Source: JASHVB01 sp963762885 (GTDB lineage Bacteria; Pseudomonadota; Alphaproteobacteria; Acetobacterales; Acetobacteraceae). Taken from it: a DNA stretch of 64,000 nucleotides. The translations under genes and the position numbers were made by a program. The stretch's first letter is position 1, and each line of letters starts with the position of its first letter. The stretch is from positions 62,001 to 126,000 of the forward strand of contig CAVXNH010000098.1 in NCBI GenBank assembly GCA_963762885.1. The letters are read 5' to 3'. Below, piece by piece: positions 11,713 to 20,318 of this stretch. The notes beneath the pieces were generated by a model. The model ran no database searches. It was not told where the DNA came from and worked only from the letters and a program-made list of their open reading frames with translations.

Positions 11713-12574
11713 CGCGGCGGCGATCGGCAGGCGCGCGCGAGCTATACCCAGCCGCGCCATACCCCCCACCCGAATTCGCGCCCGGTAGAACTACACCCAT
11801 GCACGGTCCTGGAGGGGACGAGCGAGCGGGCTGAAACGCCATATCCCTGGGCGCGCCGGCCACCGTATCAATGCCCCAGCCAGCAGCATTGTCGTGGTGA
11901 AACCTGACGGATAGAACCCGGATCAACGGTCCGCCGTAGTGTGGAAAGCGGACCTTCGAATTCGGTAGAGAGGGCAACGGAATCCCACCGCACCAAGGTT
12001 ATGCCGCCACTCGCCGCGCTGCCGTGGCGAGCAGTGGATAGTGAGTCGCACCGCCCAGCAGCAGCTCCAACTGGCAGGCGCCATCGATGCCCGCGAACAA
12101 GGCCGCCGCCGGCCGCGGCCCCGTCCGATCCAGCAGCCGGCGCCAGACCGCATCGACCACCGGTCCGCCGGTGAGCACCGCCGCGCAAGGCTCCTGCGGC
12201 GGCAGCCCCTTCCCGCCGTTCCCGTTCCGGAACAGCCAGCGGTTGCCATCGTCGCGGTAGCTTTCCGCCGGAGCACCATTGGCCAGCAGCAGGTCGTGCG
12301 TCTTTCGATTGCCACACTGCGTATCCGCTTGGCCCAAACGGTCGTTCGGGTCCTCCCGCGCTGTCCCTGCCGCGGCCGTATGCGGCAGAGGGCTGTCGAG
12401 CAGAATGAGTGACGCAGTAGGATTAAGCCTCTAACCTCAGGCGGCTCGCGTCGCTCTACAGGAGATCCATGGCTGCCTGCGAATACGGGGCACGATTCTC
12501 CGTCGTTTACGGAGTTGGCCCGATTCGGCAGAAGCTCGATTATGCGACTCAGTTAAGATTAGGACGACGCCCTG
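11713..12574. other. Low-coding stretch, one possible degraded ORF
   Basis: No convincing gene. On the minus strand at 11999-12337 a frame starting with TTG reads GLPPQEPCAAVLTGGPVVDA and LELLLGGATHYPLLA, which looks protein-like, but it has overlapping open frames on both strands and no ribosome site. It may be a decayed gene. The last 150 bp (12420-12574) are probably the promoter region of the following gene. Confidence 0.3.
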
Positions 12575-14452
12575 ATGCTCAACATCCAGACGTTCGACAA
12601 CCGCTCCGGCGGCAACGTGACCTACAAGGCGCTGGCGCATCCGCTGGCCGCCGAGGCGATCGCCGCCCTCTACGCCAGCCTGACCCCGCCCGTCGCGCTC
12701 TACGACCCCGACAACATCGCCGATCCCCTGCTGGCGCTGTATCCCGGCATGCCGGGGCTGGAGGCGCTGTTTGTGCATGACGTCGCCGCGGTGGGCCAGC
12801 GCCGCGCCGGCCTGGAAGCGCGGGCCTTGACCGAGCTGCCGCACTGCCGCGCCCGCAGTGTGCTGATCGCGGCCTTCGATGCCGGCCGTATCGCCGCGCG
12901 CATCGCCCATCTGGTTCCGCCCGGTGCCACAGTGCACACGCTGGACGCAGCCAGACTGCCCGACGCGCTGCTGACCAACCGCACGCGCTACCTGGACAAG
13001 CTCAACTTCGCCACGAATTTCGTGTTCTTCCGGGATGCTGGCGGCCTGTCCACGCGGCTGGTGTCCGCCAATTACTGGGCTGGCCACGGCGCCCGCGAAA
13101 TCCGCCTGTGGTTACGGCTGTTCGCCAAGGACGGCAATGCGCTGGCCACCTGGGAGCAGGACGTGCCGTCCGGCATGGCGGGGTTTGCGATTGACAGTCG
13201 TGCTGTCCGGGAACGCTTCGGGCTACCGGAATTCACCGGTCAGCTCTGCGTCCACGCGATCGGCGCCACCGGCCACGACGTGGTGAAATACGCGCTCGAC
13301 ACCTACGCGTCTGACAACGGAGCGTCACTGTCCTGCACGCACGACGCCAACGCCTGGCCATCCGACCGCTATGCCGGCCTGCCGGCGCCGCGCGACGACG
13401 AACGTGTCGTGCTGTGGCTGCAGAACAGCCACGCCGTACCGATCCCGCCCGGCGCGATCGCGCTGGACCGCATGGGCGCAGAGCACCCGGTCACGCTGGA
13501 TCGCGCAGTCGGCCCCTTCGCCACCGTCGCGCTGGACATCGCCGAGCTGCTGCCCGCCATCCGCTGGCCAGCGCAGATCGAGCTGCGCTCCGGCCGCCAC
13601 GTGGTGCGTCCGCGCTACGAGGTCACCCGCGCCGCCCGCGTGCGCATCGCCCACGTCAACGTCGAGCGCGCCGACCTCCGCCCGGATCCCGCAATCCCGT
13701 CGCTGCCGCCCGAACTCGGCCGCGGCTTCCTGCTGCCCTTCCCGGTGCTGCCGCGCGGCCGTTTCCGCAGCATCGTGCAGCCCACGCCGATGGCGGAAAC
13801 CCAGGCCAACCTGCCGCTACGTCTTGATGTGTTCGACCCGGAGGGGCGCAAGGTGGCGGAACGCTTCCTTGGCTGCCTGCCGCGCGACCACGCCGTCGCG
13901 GTGGATTTCGACGACATCGCCATCGATAGCGGACACGCCGAGCTGGTCTACGACTTCCGCGACGGCGGCAAGGCGGACGGCTGGCTGCACGCGCTGTTTC
14001 GCTACGAGGACCGGCAGTCCGGCCACGTCGCCGAGTCCAGCTTCGGCGCGCACATGTTCAATACCGTCATGACATGGCGCGACGAGCCGCAATCCTATTC
14101 CGGCCCACCGCCTGGTCTGTCCACGACGCTGTTCCTGCGCCTCGGCGATGCCCGCCGCCGCAGCTTCGCGGTGCTGATCTATCCCGCATCGGCACCGTGG
14201 CACGCCGCGTCGGCTACCCTGCTGAAATTGCACGACGGCGCCGGCCGCGAGATCGCAGCGCATCCAGTGGCGATCGCCTGTAGCGGATCGACCATGGTGT
14301 GGCCGGATGAAATCTTCGGTGCGGCGGCGCTGCGAGACGCCGGCCCCGAAGGCTATGTCCTGGTGCGCGACCCCACCTGCCGGCTGTTCGGCTATCACGG
14401 CCTGATGGATGATGCCGGCGGGTTCTCGCTCGACCACATGTTCGGCTTCTGA
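12575..14452 (+). CDS. Conserved-looking large protein of unknown function
   Basis: 625 residues, intact, with no signal peptide and no transmembrane segment. I do not recognise the family. The N-terminal third contains a possible nucleotide- or sugar-binding type fold (GMPGLEALFVHDVAAVGQ). The rest is rich in beta-strand-like segments and paired aromatic/acidic motifs: FATNFVFFRDAGG, ANYWAGHGAREIRLWLRLFA, HMFNTVMTWRDEPQSY, ending in an SLDHMFGF tail. The beta-rich pattern and the phrase on sugar-like ANYWAGHGA suggest a soluble, beta-sandwich protein, but this is only an impression. It stands alone: the upstream DNA is non-coding and a tandem repeat follows within a few bases of the stop. 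Codon use matches the neighbours, so it is probably a resident gene. Confidence 0.7.
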   Translation: MLNIQTFDNRSGGNVTYKALAHPLAAEAIAALYASLTPPVALYDPDNIADPLLALYPGMPGLEALFVHDVAAVGQRRAGLEARALTELPHCRARSVLIAAFDAGRIAARIAHLVPPGATVHTLDAARLPDALLTNRTRYLDKLNFATNFVFFRDAGGLSTRLVSANYWAGHGAREIRLWLRLFAKDGNALATWEQDVPSGMAGFAIDSRAVRERFGLPEFTGQLCVHAIGATGHDVVKYALDTYASDNGASLSCTHDANAWPSDRYAGLPAPRDDERVVLWLQNSHAVPIPPGAIALDRMGAEHPVTLDRAVGPFATVALDIAELLPAIRWPAQIELRSGRHVVRPRYEVTRAARVRIAHVNVERADLRPDPAIPSLPPELGRGFLLPFPVLPRGRFRSIVQPTPMAETQANLPLRLDVFDPEGRKVAERFLGCLPRDHAVAVDFDDIAIDSGHAELVYDFRDGGKADGWLHALFRYEDRQSGHVAESSFGAHMFNTVMTWRDEPQSYSGPPPGLSTTLFLRLGDARRRSFAVLIYPASAPWHAASATLLKLHDGAGREIAAHPVAIACSGSTMVWPDEIFGAAALRDAGPEGYVLVRDPTCRLFGYHGLMDDAGGFSLDHMFGF

Positions 14453-14456
14453 TGAG

Positions 14457-14582
14457 CGCGCCCCTCGTCATGGCCGCCGGCCGCCTCGTCATGGCCGCCG
14501 GCCGCCTCGTCATGGCCGCCCGCCGCCTCGTCATGGCCGCCCGCCCCCTCGTCATGGCCGGCCTTGTGCCGGCCATCCACGC
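14457..14582 (+). repeat. 18-bp tandem repeat ending in a palindromic element
   Basis: About five head-to-tail copies of CCTCGTCATGGCCGCCGG-like units with small changes, starting directly after the stop of the preceding gene. The last unit passes into TCATGGCCGGCC-ttgt-GGCCGGCCATCC-type palindrome. The unit matches one arm of the interspersed palindromes seen at 35557 and 41648, so the array probably grew by slippage from one arm of such an element. Confidence 0.85.
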
Positions 14583-14627
14583 CTATTCGCACCGTCCGCG
14601 ACCAATGCGCGCGGCTAATGCCCCGCC

Positions 14628-15188
14628 ATGACGGTGCAGCTCGCACGAACCAGCGTCGTGATCGCCGTCAGCCGCGACGCCGCGCACAACTTCACCAAAC
14701 CGACCCGCGATGCGATCCGCCTGCTTGCCGGCCAGGGCGTTGAAGGCGACGCGCACCGCGGCACGACCGTGCAGCACCGCTCGCGCGTCGCACGCGACCC
14801 CAGCCAGCCCAATCTGCGCCAGGTCCACCTGCTCCACGCCGAACTGTTCGACGAACTGCACGCCGCCGGCTTCGACCTCTCACCCGGGCAACTCGGCGAG
14901 AACGTCACCACGCGCGGCCTCGATTTGCTCGCGCTGCCCACTGGCACCCACCTGTTGCTTGGTGACAGCGCCGTGGTGCAAGTGACCGGCCTGCGTAATC
15001 CTTGTGTCCAGCTCAACAGGTTTCAGCCTGGCCTGATGACGGCCGTGCTGGACCGCGACGCCGCCGGCAACCTGGTGCGCAAGGCCGGCGTGATGGGCAT
15101 TGTGCTGACCGACGGCACGGTGCGACCCGGCGATCCCGTCAGTGTTGTCCTGCCGGACCCGCCGCACCGCGCGCTGCAACCGGTCTGA
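14628..15188 (+). CDS. MOSC domain protein
   Basis: 186 residues. MOSC domains are found at the end of molybdenum-cofactor sulfurases and in YiiM/YuaD-type stand-alone proteins that handle activated sulfur or molybdopterin substrates. Visible hallmarks: GVEGDAHRG near residue 40, QVHLLHAELFDEL, LGENVTTRGLDLL, LLLGDSAVVQVTG, and the conserved cysteine in LRNPCVQL at about residue 126, which carries the sulfur in family members. The start ATG at 14628 gives a normal N-terminus (MTVQLARTSVV). It stands alone; a Moco-dependent oxidoreductase lies 5 kb downstream, a loose functional link. Confidence 0.88.
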   Translation: MTVQLARTSVVIAVSRDAAHNFTKPTRDAIRLLAGQGVEGDAHRGTTVQHRSRVARDPSQPNLRQVHLLHAELFDELHAAGFDLSPGQLGENVTTRGLDLLALPTGTHLLLGDSAVVQVTGLRNPCVQLNRFQPGLMTAVLDRDAAGNLVRKAGVMGIVLTDGTVRPGDPVSVVLPDPPHRALQPV

Positions 15189-15303
15189 CGGGTTTTTCCT
15201 TACGCACATTTCACGGTTGCCCTACACGGCGCCATGGCACACTGTCAGCGGCGGCCGATGCTCGGCCGCAAGGGAGTTGCTACAACAATCGGGAGAACAA
15301 ACA

Positions 15304-16518
15304 ATGATCACCCGCCGCGCCGCCCTGACCGCCGCACTCGCATCCGCCGCCGCGAGCAAGTTCTCGAACGCTCGTGCCGCCGACACGCCAGGCGTCAGCG
15401 CGACCGAGATCAAGATCGGCAACACCATGCCGTATAGCGGTCCCGCCTCGTCCTACAGCGTCATCGGCCGCACCGAGGCCGCCTACTTCAACATGGTCAA
15501 CGACCAGGGCGGCGTCGCCGGCCGCAAGATCAACTTCATTTCGCTCGACGATGGCTACAGCCCGCCGAAGACCGTCGAGGATGTGCGCCAACTGGTCGAG
15601 CAAGACGAGGTCGATTTTTGCTTCCAGAACCTTGGCACGCCGTGCAACTCGGCAATTGCCACCTACATGAACCAAAAGAAGATTCCGCAGCTCTTCGTCG
15701 GGTCCGGCGCCAGCAAATGGAGCGACTATAAGAAATACCCTTGGACCATGGGCTGGCAACCGAACTACCGCACTGAAGCCCAGATCTACATGAAATACAT
15801 GCTGGCCAATGTGAAGGAGCCGAAGCTCGGCATCCTCTACCAGAACGACGACTTCGGTAAGGACTATCCGATTGGCGCGCGCGACGCCTTGGGTGCCGAC
15901 TGGGACAAGATCGTCGTCAAGTCGGTCAGCTACGAGACGACGGACGCCACGGTCGACTCGCAGATTGCCGAACTGCAAAGCGCCGGCGCCAATGTCCTGC
16001 TGGTGGGCGCGATTCCCAAGTTCGCAGCGCAGGCAATCCGCAAGGTCTACGACCTTAGTTGGAAGCCGATGTTCTTCATGACCAATGTGGCGATCTCGGT
16101 CGGCACGGTGATGCAGCCGGCGGGTCCGGAAAAGGCCATCGGCATGCTCAGCACCCAGTATCTGAAGGACCCCACCGACCCGGCCTGGACTGACGACGCC
16201 GGCATGAAGCGATGGCGGGCATTCATGGCGAAGTACAATCCGAGCGGCGACGTCACCGACTCCGCTACGGTCTTTGCTTACGGCATCAGCATGACGATGA
16301 TGCAGGTGCTGAAGCAGTGCAACGGCGACTTCTCGCGTCCCAACGTCATGAAGCAGGCGGAGAGCCTGCATGACGTTGATATCCCGATCCTGCTGCCCGG
16401 GATAAAGATCGGCACCAGCGTCACCGACCATCGTCCGATCAAGGCGATGCAGCTTCAGAAGTGGGACGGCAAGACCTGGGCAAGGTTCGGCGACCTGATC
16501 GAAGGCGCCAACGTGTAG
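15304..16518 (+). CDS. Branched-chain-amino-acid-type (LivK-like) ABC substrate-binding protein
   Basis: 404 residues. Periplasmic binding protein type 1 of the HAAT family (Peripla_BP_6). The N-terminus MITRRAALTAALASAAA is a twin-arginine-type signal peptide with a cleavage site near NARA|AD. Mature-part hallmarks: EIKIGNTMPYSGPASSYSVI, MVNDQGGVAGRKI, ILYQNDDFGKDY, ANVLLVGAIPKFAAQAIRKV. The start at 15304 has GGGAGA about ten bases upstream; the frame extends further upstream but without a signal peptide. No LivHMGF genes are adjacent, so it is an orphan that must dock to a permease elsewhere or act as a sensor. A palindromic repeat follows the stop and may terminate transcription. Confidence 0.92.
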   Translation: MITRRAALTAALASAAASKFSNARAADTPGVSATEIKIGNTMPYSGPASSYSVIGRTEAAYFNMVNDQGGVAGRKINFISLDDGYSPPKTVEDVRQLVEQDEVDFCFQNLGTPCNSAIATYMNQKKIPQLFVGSGASKWSDYKKYPWTMGWQPNYRTEAQIYMKYMLANVKEPKLGILYQNDDFGKDYPIGARDALGADWDKIVVKSVSYETTDATVDSQIAELQSAGANVLLVGAIPKFAAQAIRKVYDLSWKPMFFMTNVAISVGTVMQPAGPEKAIGMLSTQYLKDPTDPAWTDDAGMKRWRAFMAKYNPSGDVTDSATVFAYGISMTMMQVLKQCNGDFSRPNVMKQAESLHDVDIPILLPGIKIGTSVTDHRPIKAMQLQKWDGKTWARFGDLIEGANV

Positions 16519-16521
16519 TCA

Positions 16522-16678
16522 AGAAACCTCTCCCGCGGGAGCGGGAGAGGTCGAGGCGCCCTTGCGCCGCCGGTGAGGGTGATCGGGTCGGCACGTAGCA
16601 GGTAGGGCGTGCCTATCCGCGGCACTCTCACCCGGAGCGCTGACGCGCTCCGACCTCTCCCGCTTCGCGGGAGAGGTT
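16522..16678. repeat. Compound palindromic (REP/BIME-like) element between convergent genes
   Basis: Outer arms AACCTCTCCCGC and GCGGGAGAGGTT, inner arms around GGTGAGGGTG and CACTCTCACC, with short hairpins GCGGGAGCGGGAGAGG and GCGCTGACGCGC inside. It fills the gap between the convergent LivK-like and DUF3237 genes and can fold on either strand, so it may serve as a bidirectional terminator. The CCTCTCCC-GGGAGAGG core recurs at 28262 and 44264. Confidence 0.8.
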
Positions 16679-17145
16679 TACGGCACCTCGAACACCTTGA
16701 TTACTACCTGCGCCTGCGTCCGTTCGCCCGTTGCGACGAACACGCTGCGCGTCAGCCACTCATGCGGGCCGGGTGCAACTTCGAACATCGGCGAGGCTCG
16801 GAAATAGTATTCCGACGGATCGACCATCTCCCCCGCTGCAAGCCGCGCCAGAACCTCCGGCGGCCCTCGGCGCACACCGCGATTCACCACCGAGATCAAC
16901 GCCCCATCTTCCGCTCGCAACGTATAGCGCGCAACCAACTGCGCAGTGCCGTCCGGCAGCACGACCTGCCAATCCGCACCGCCGGGCAGCACGGTCGCGG
17001 TCAGACGAGGCCCCTCAACTCGCCCCCCGGTAATCGGAATGATCCGCCGCCGTCCCGCCGCGATCGGTCCGACGTCCAGCGGCGTCCCGATATCGACGAA
17101 CGCAGCGAAGACAAACTCCAGACCAGCGCTGGTTTCCTGCGACAT
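16678..17145 (-). CDS. DUF3237 family protein
   Basis: 155 residues, typical of the DUF3237 beta-barrel family, whose function is unsettled. Family hallmarks are visible: LEFVFAAFVDIGTPLDVGP near the start, GRRRIIPITGGRVEGP, a central AALVARYTL-like strand, NRGVRRGP, and the ending RSVFVATGERTQAQVVIKVF. It is the last gene of a minus-strand operon behind two ABC permeases, starting 15 bases after the permease stop. This position suggests work on the imported compound, for example as a small hydrolase, lyase or binding protein; that role is inference. Confidence 0.88.
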   Translation of the reverse strand: MSQETSAGLEFVFAAFVDIGTPLDVGPIAAGRRRIIPITGGRVEGPRLTATVLPGGADWQVVLPDGTAQLVARYTLRAEDGALISVVNRGVRRGPPEVLARLAAGEMVDPSEYYFRASPMFEVAPGPHEWLTRSVFVATGERTQAQVVIKVFEVP

Positions 17146-17160
17146 TCACCGTCCTCCGCG

Positions 17161-17968
17161 TTATTCCTTGACCCCACCCGCCATCAGGCCGCTGACCAGA
17201 TAGCTGCGAACGAAGAAGGTGAACACCAGCACCGGCAGCATCACCAGCACACCGGCGGCGGCGATCTTGCCCCACTCCCAGCCGGCGTACTGCATGAAGT
17301 TCACAATCGCCACCGGCGCCGTCATCGCCTTCGGTACGTGTCAGGATCAGCGCGTAGAAGAAGTCGTTCCACGACAGGATGAAGCACAGGATGCCGGTGG
17401 CGGCCAAACCCGGCGCGGCCAGCGGCAAGGCGATGCGCAGGAAAGCGCTCCACACCCCGCAACCGTCGATCCACGCCGCTTCCTCCAACGACCGCGGCAC
17501 CGCCGCAAAGAACCCGCGCATCGACCAGATCACCAGCGCCAGATTGAATGTCACGTAGATGATCGCCAACCCCGTGACGGTATCCATCAACCCAACCCAG
17601 GTAAACGCCAGGAAGAACGGGATGGTAAAGGCGATCGGCGGTGCCATCCGGGTCGCCAGGATCCATAGCGCAATATGGCGTTCGCCGCGAAACCGCCAGC
17701 GCGCCAGCGCATAGGCCGCCGGCACGCCGAGCACCAGCGAAACCCCGGTAGACAAGCCACTCGCCAGCAGGCTGTTGACGAACGAGGCCGGAAACTGCCC
17801 GGTCCATAGCGCCGTGTAGTTCTCGAACGTCAACGCAAACGTCATCCGCGTGGACATGATGTCGGCGTTATGGCGGAACGACATCTGCAGCAGCCACAGC
17901 GCCGGCGACAGCACCACTGCCAGGATCAGCACGGCCACGCCCTCGCTGAACGGCAACCGCCTACTCAT
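17161..17968 (-). CDS. Sugar-type ABC transporter permease (MalG/UgpE-like), one frameshift
   Basis: Inner-membrane permease of carbohydrate-uptake type 1. About 268 residues after correcting one extra G near 17332 (GAAGGCGATG where GAAGCGATG restores TEAMTAPVAIVNF). The EAA loop that contacts the ATPase reads EEAAWIDGCGVWSAFLRIAL. Six membrane segments are expected; the end LVSGLMAGGVKE is typical for the family. The start at 17968 overlaps the end of the upstream permease by eight bases. If the frameshift is real, the last two membrane helices are lost and the transporter is dead; the intact downstream frame to the natural stop argues for a sequencing error or a very recent mutation. Confidence 0.88.
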
Positions 17969-18866
17969 CGATCGCCTCGCCCCCCAACCGGTTGACCACG
18001 ACCGACAGAACGAACACGCCCGCCACCATCAGCGTGGCGACCGCGCTGCCGTACCCCCAATAGGAGAAGCTGAAGGTTTGCTCGAATGCATAGTAGTTGG
18101 TGACCTGCGTCGCGCCGCCAGGTCCTCCATCGGTCAGCACATAGATCAGCGGGAACGCCTTGATGCTGTCGATCAGCCGGAACAGCACGCAGACCACAAG
18201 GGTCGGGCGCAAATACGGCAGCCGCACATGCCAGAACAATTGCACGGCATTGGCCCCATCGATGCGCGCTGCTTCCTGCGGCTCCTTCGGCACCATCTGG
18301 AGGGCAGCGAGCAGCATCAGCATGGTGAAGGGAAACCACTCCCAGGTATCGGCGGCGGCAATCGCCCAGATGGCCGTATCGGGATTGGTGATCAGCGAAT
18401 GGATCGGCAGGCCGATCCACGCGAGAAGATGATGAAGGGGACTGATGTCCGGTGTGTAGAGTATCTTCCAGATGATCGCCACGACGATCGGTGGCAGCAC
18501 CATCGGCACCAGGAACCCAGTACGCAGCACCTCAAGGAACCGCGACGGCCGGTCGAGCAACAGCGCAAGTCCGAGGCCGACGGCAAGCTGCGTAACCACC
18601 GTGACGCCGGACAGCTCAATCTGTACCCAAACCGAACGCCAGAACTCGCCGGTGGTCAGGATCGATTGGTAATTGCCCAGTGGATCGGAAAAATCGAATG
18701 CGGTATCAGGGTTGACCGGCGTCAGCGGCGTCAGGCTGGTGATGACCAGGTAAAGCGCCGGCCCGAGCGTGATCAACGCCAGCACCAGCAGCGCCGGCAG
18801 CAGCCCAATGCGGAACGAGCGGCGCTGTTCGGCCGCCCAGCCGCGCGTTCCGCCTGCCCGCACCAA
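17961..18866 (-). CDS. Sugar-type ABC transporter permease (MalF/UgpA-like)
   Basis: 301 residues, six membrane helices. The first helix is IGLLPALLVLALITLGPALYL and the family phrase SLTPLTPVNPDTA follows. The cytoplasmic EAA loop reads QEAARIDGANAVQLFWHVRL. It pairs with the overlapping downstream permease to form the membrane channel, and with the binding protein whose stop lies three bases upstream of this start. No ATP-binding subunit is encoded in the operon, so a shared MsmK/UgpC-type ATPase elsewhere must power it. Confidence 0.92.
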   Translation of the reverse strand: MVRAGGTRGWAAEQRRSFRIGLLPALLVLALITLGPALYLVITSLTPLTPVNPDTAFDFSDPLGNYQSILTTGEFWRSVWVQIELSGVTVVTQLAVGLGLALLLDRPSRFLEVLRTGFLVPMVLPPIVVAIIWKILYTPDISPLHHLLAWIGLPIHSLITNPDTAIWAIAAADTWEWFPFTMLMLLAALQMVPKEPQEAARIDGANAVQLFWHVRLPYLRPTLVVCVLFRLIDSIKAFPLIYVLTDGGPGGATQVTNYYAFEQTFSFSYWGYGSAVATLMVAGVFVLSVVVNRLGGEAIDE

Positions 18867-18869
18867 TGG

Positions 18870-20216
18870 CTACAGCTTCACGCCGGCGCGCTTCAATTGG
18901 GTCAGCGCGTTCTGCTGCGCCTGCGCCATCGCTTCCTTCGCCGTCTTCTGTTTGGAAATGATGCTTTGCATGGCGACGTCGATCTCGTGATCGATCGGCG
19001 GATAGGGCGCGACCGTGCGATACACCGTGTAGCCCTTCGCGCCAAGATTCAGCGTATCCAGATAAAGCTGCGCCACGTCGATGCCATTGATCTGCATTTT
19101 CTGGCGGAATTCAGGACGTTCGATAATCGATCGGCGGGTCACCGAGCTGTAGGCGTGATCGTTGAACATGCGAACCGCCAGTTCCTTCGACATCGCCCAG
19201 GTGATGAACTCCCAGGCGGCATCCTTGTTGCGCGATCCAACCGGAATTCCCCAGCCATGCGATGCAACGTTGGGAAAGCGCCCGGCCGGCCCCCCGGGCG
19301 TGAGCGACAACGAACAGGTCTTTCCCACCTTGCTGTCGGGGTTCGCCATTTGAACCAGGAACGTCTCGTTACTCGACGAATAGGTGGCACGGCCCTGCTT
19401 CAACGTCTCCAACACCTGGTCGTAGGCATAGGACAGCACGCCATCCGGCCCATATTGCCGCAGGTTGGTGCAGAAGAACTCCGCTGCCGCCACCGCTTCC
19501 GGCGAGTCCAGCATCGGCATCAGGTCGGTCGGAGCATTGCGAAACACGTTGCCGCCAAAACCTTGCAGGAACGGGATGAATGTCCAGCCGTAGTGGTTCT
19601 CCACCACCCAGGCTGGAATGTCGCTCTTCCCGTTGACCGCCTTCAGCATCGCTTCAAGCTGATCGAACGTATCCGGCAGCTTCATGCCGGCTTGCTCGAT
19701 CAGGTCATAGCGGGAGGCACCGGCCATCTGCACGTCGGCGATCCAGGGGATCGCACACAGCCGACCTTGCCGATCCTTGAACGCCGCCGTGGAACCCGCC
19801 AGGAAATCGTTCGCATCCCAGTCCGACGGCGTCTTCTGCGGGTCGTTGATATAGTCGGTGAGCGGAATTACCCAACCCGCGCCGATCCATCGGCCCGAGT
19901 AGATGAACGTCACATTCACCACATCATGCGCGTCGCTCTTGGTGGACAGCTCGATGTCCATGCGCTGATTGTAGATCGGGAACGACGGCGTTTCGTAATT
20001 GACCTTGGCGCCAGTGGCTTGCTCGAACTCCGGGATGTAATCCACGAGGTATTTCGGATAGGACGAACTCCAGCAGCTCACGTTCAGCGTAACGCCGGAC
20101 AGCTTCTTTGCGCCGCCCTGCGCCGGAGCCTTGCCTGGCAGCATCAGCAGCCCCGCCCCACTCGCCGCAGACGCCAGTACCTGCCGGCGCCGAATGCTCC
20201 CCGTGGCAACGGTCAT
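18870..20216 (-). CDS. Family 1 extracellular solute-binding protein (sugar-type ABC)
   Basis: 448 residues. Periplasmic ligand receptor for the two permeases that follow. The signal peptide is of Tat type: SIRRRQVLASAASGAGLLML, cleaved near APAQ. Mature hallmarks: VSCWSSSYPKYLVDYIPEFE, VVNVTFIYSGRWIGAGWVIP, SHGWGIPVGSRNKDAAWEFI. The ATG at 20216 is chosen because GGGAGG stands six bases upstream and the signal peptide begins there; an earlier in-frame codon would add an unlikely tail. The ligand cannot be read from sequence; the family binds sugars, polyols, glycerol phosphate or related compounds. Confidence 0.92.
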   Translation of the reverse strand: MTVATGSIRRRQVLASAASGAGLLMLPGKAPAQGGAKKLSGVTLNVSCWSSSYPKYLVDYIPEFEQATGAKVNYETPSFPIYNQRMDIELSTKSDAHDVVNVTFIYSGRWIGAGWVIPLTDYINDPQKTPSDWDANDFLAGSTAAFKDRQGRLCAIPWIADVQMAGASRYDLIEQAGMKLPDTFDQLEAMLKAVNGKSDIPAWVVENHYGWTFIPFLQGFGGNVFRNAPTDLMPMLDSPEAVAAAEFFCTNLRQYGPDGVLSYAYDQVLETLKQGRATYSSSNETFLVQMANPDSKVGKTCSLSLTPGGPAGRFPNVASHGWGIPVGSRNKDAAWEFITWAMSKELAVRMFNDHAYSSVTRRSIIERPEFRQKMQINGIDVAQLYLDTLNLGAKGYTVYRTVAPYPPIDHEIDVAMQSIISKQKTAKEAMAQAQQNALTQLKRAGVKL

Positions 20217-20318
20217 GCTGTCCTCCCAGACCCGTTCTTGTGGCGACACTGCGTGACGCCATGCGGCTTGGCAAGCCTGCCGCATCGAGGCGTTAGTAAC
20301 CCGTTGCAGATGAAAGCA

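Noticed and set aside
14457..14582. CRISPR array
   Set aside because: Units are contiguous without spacers; it is a simple tandem repeat.
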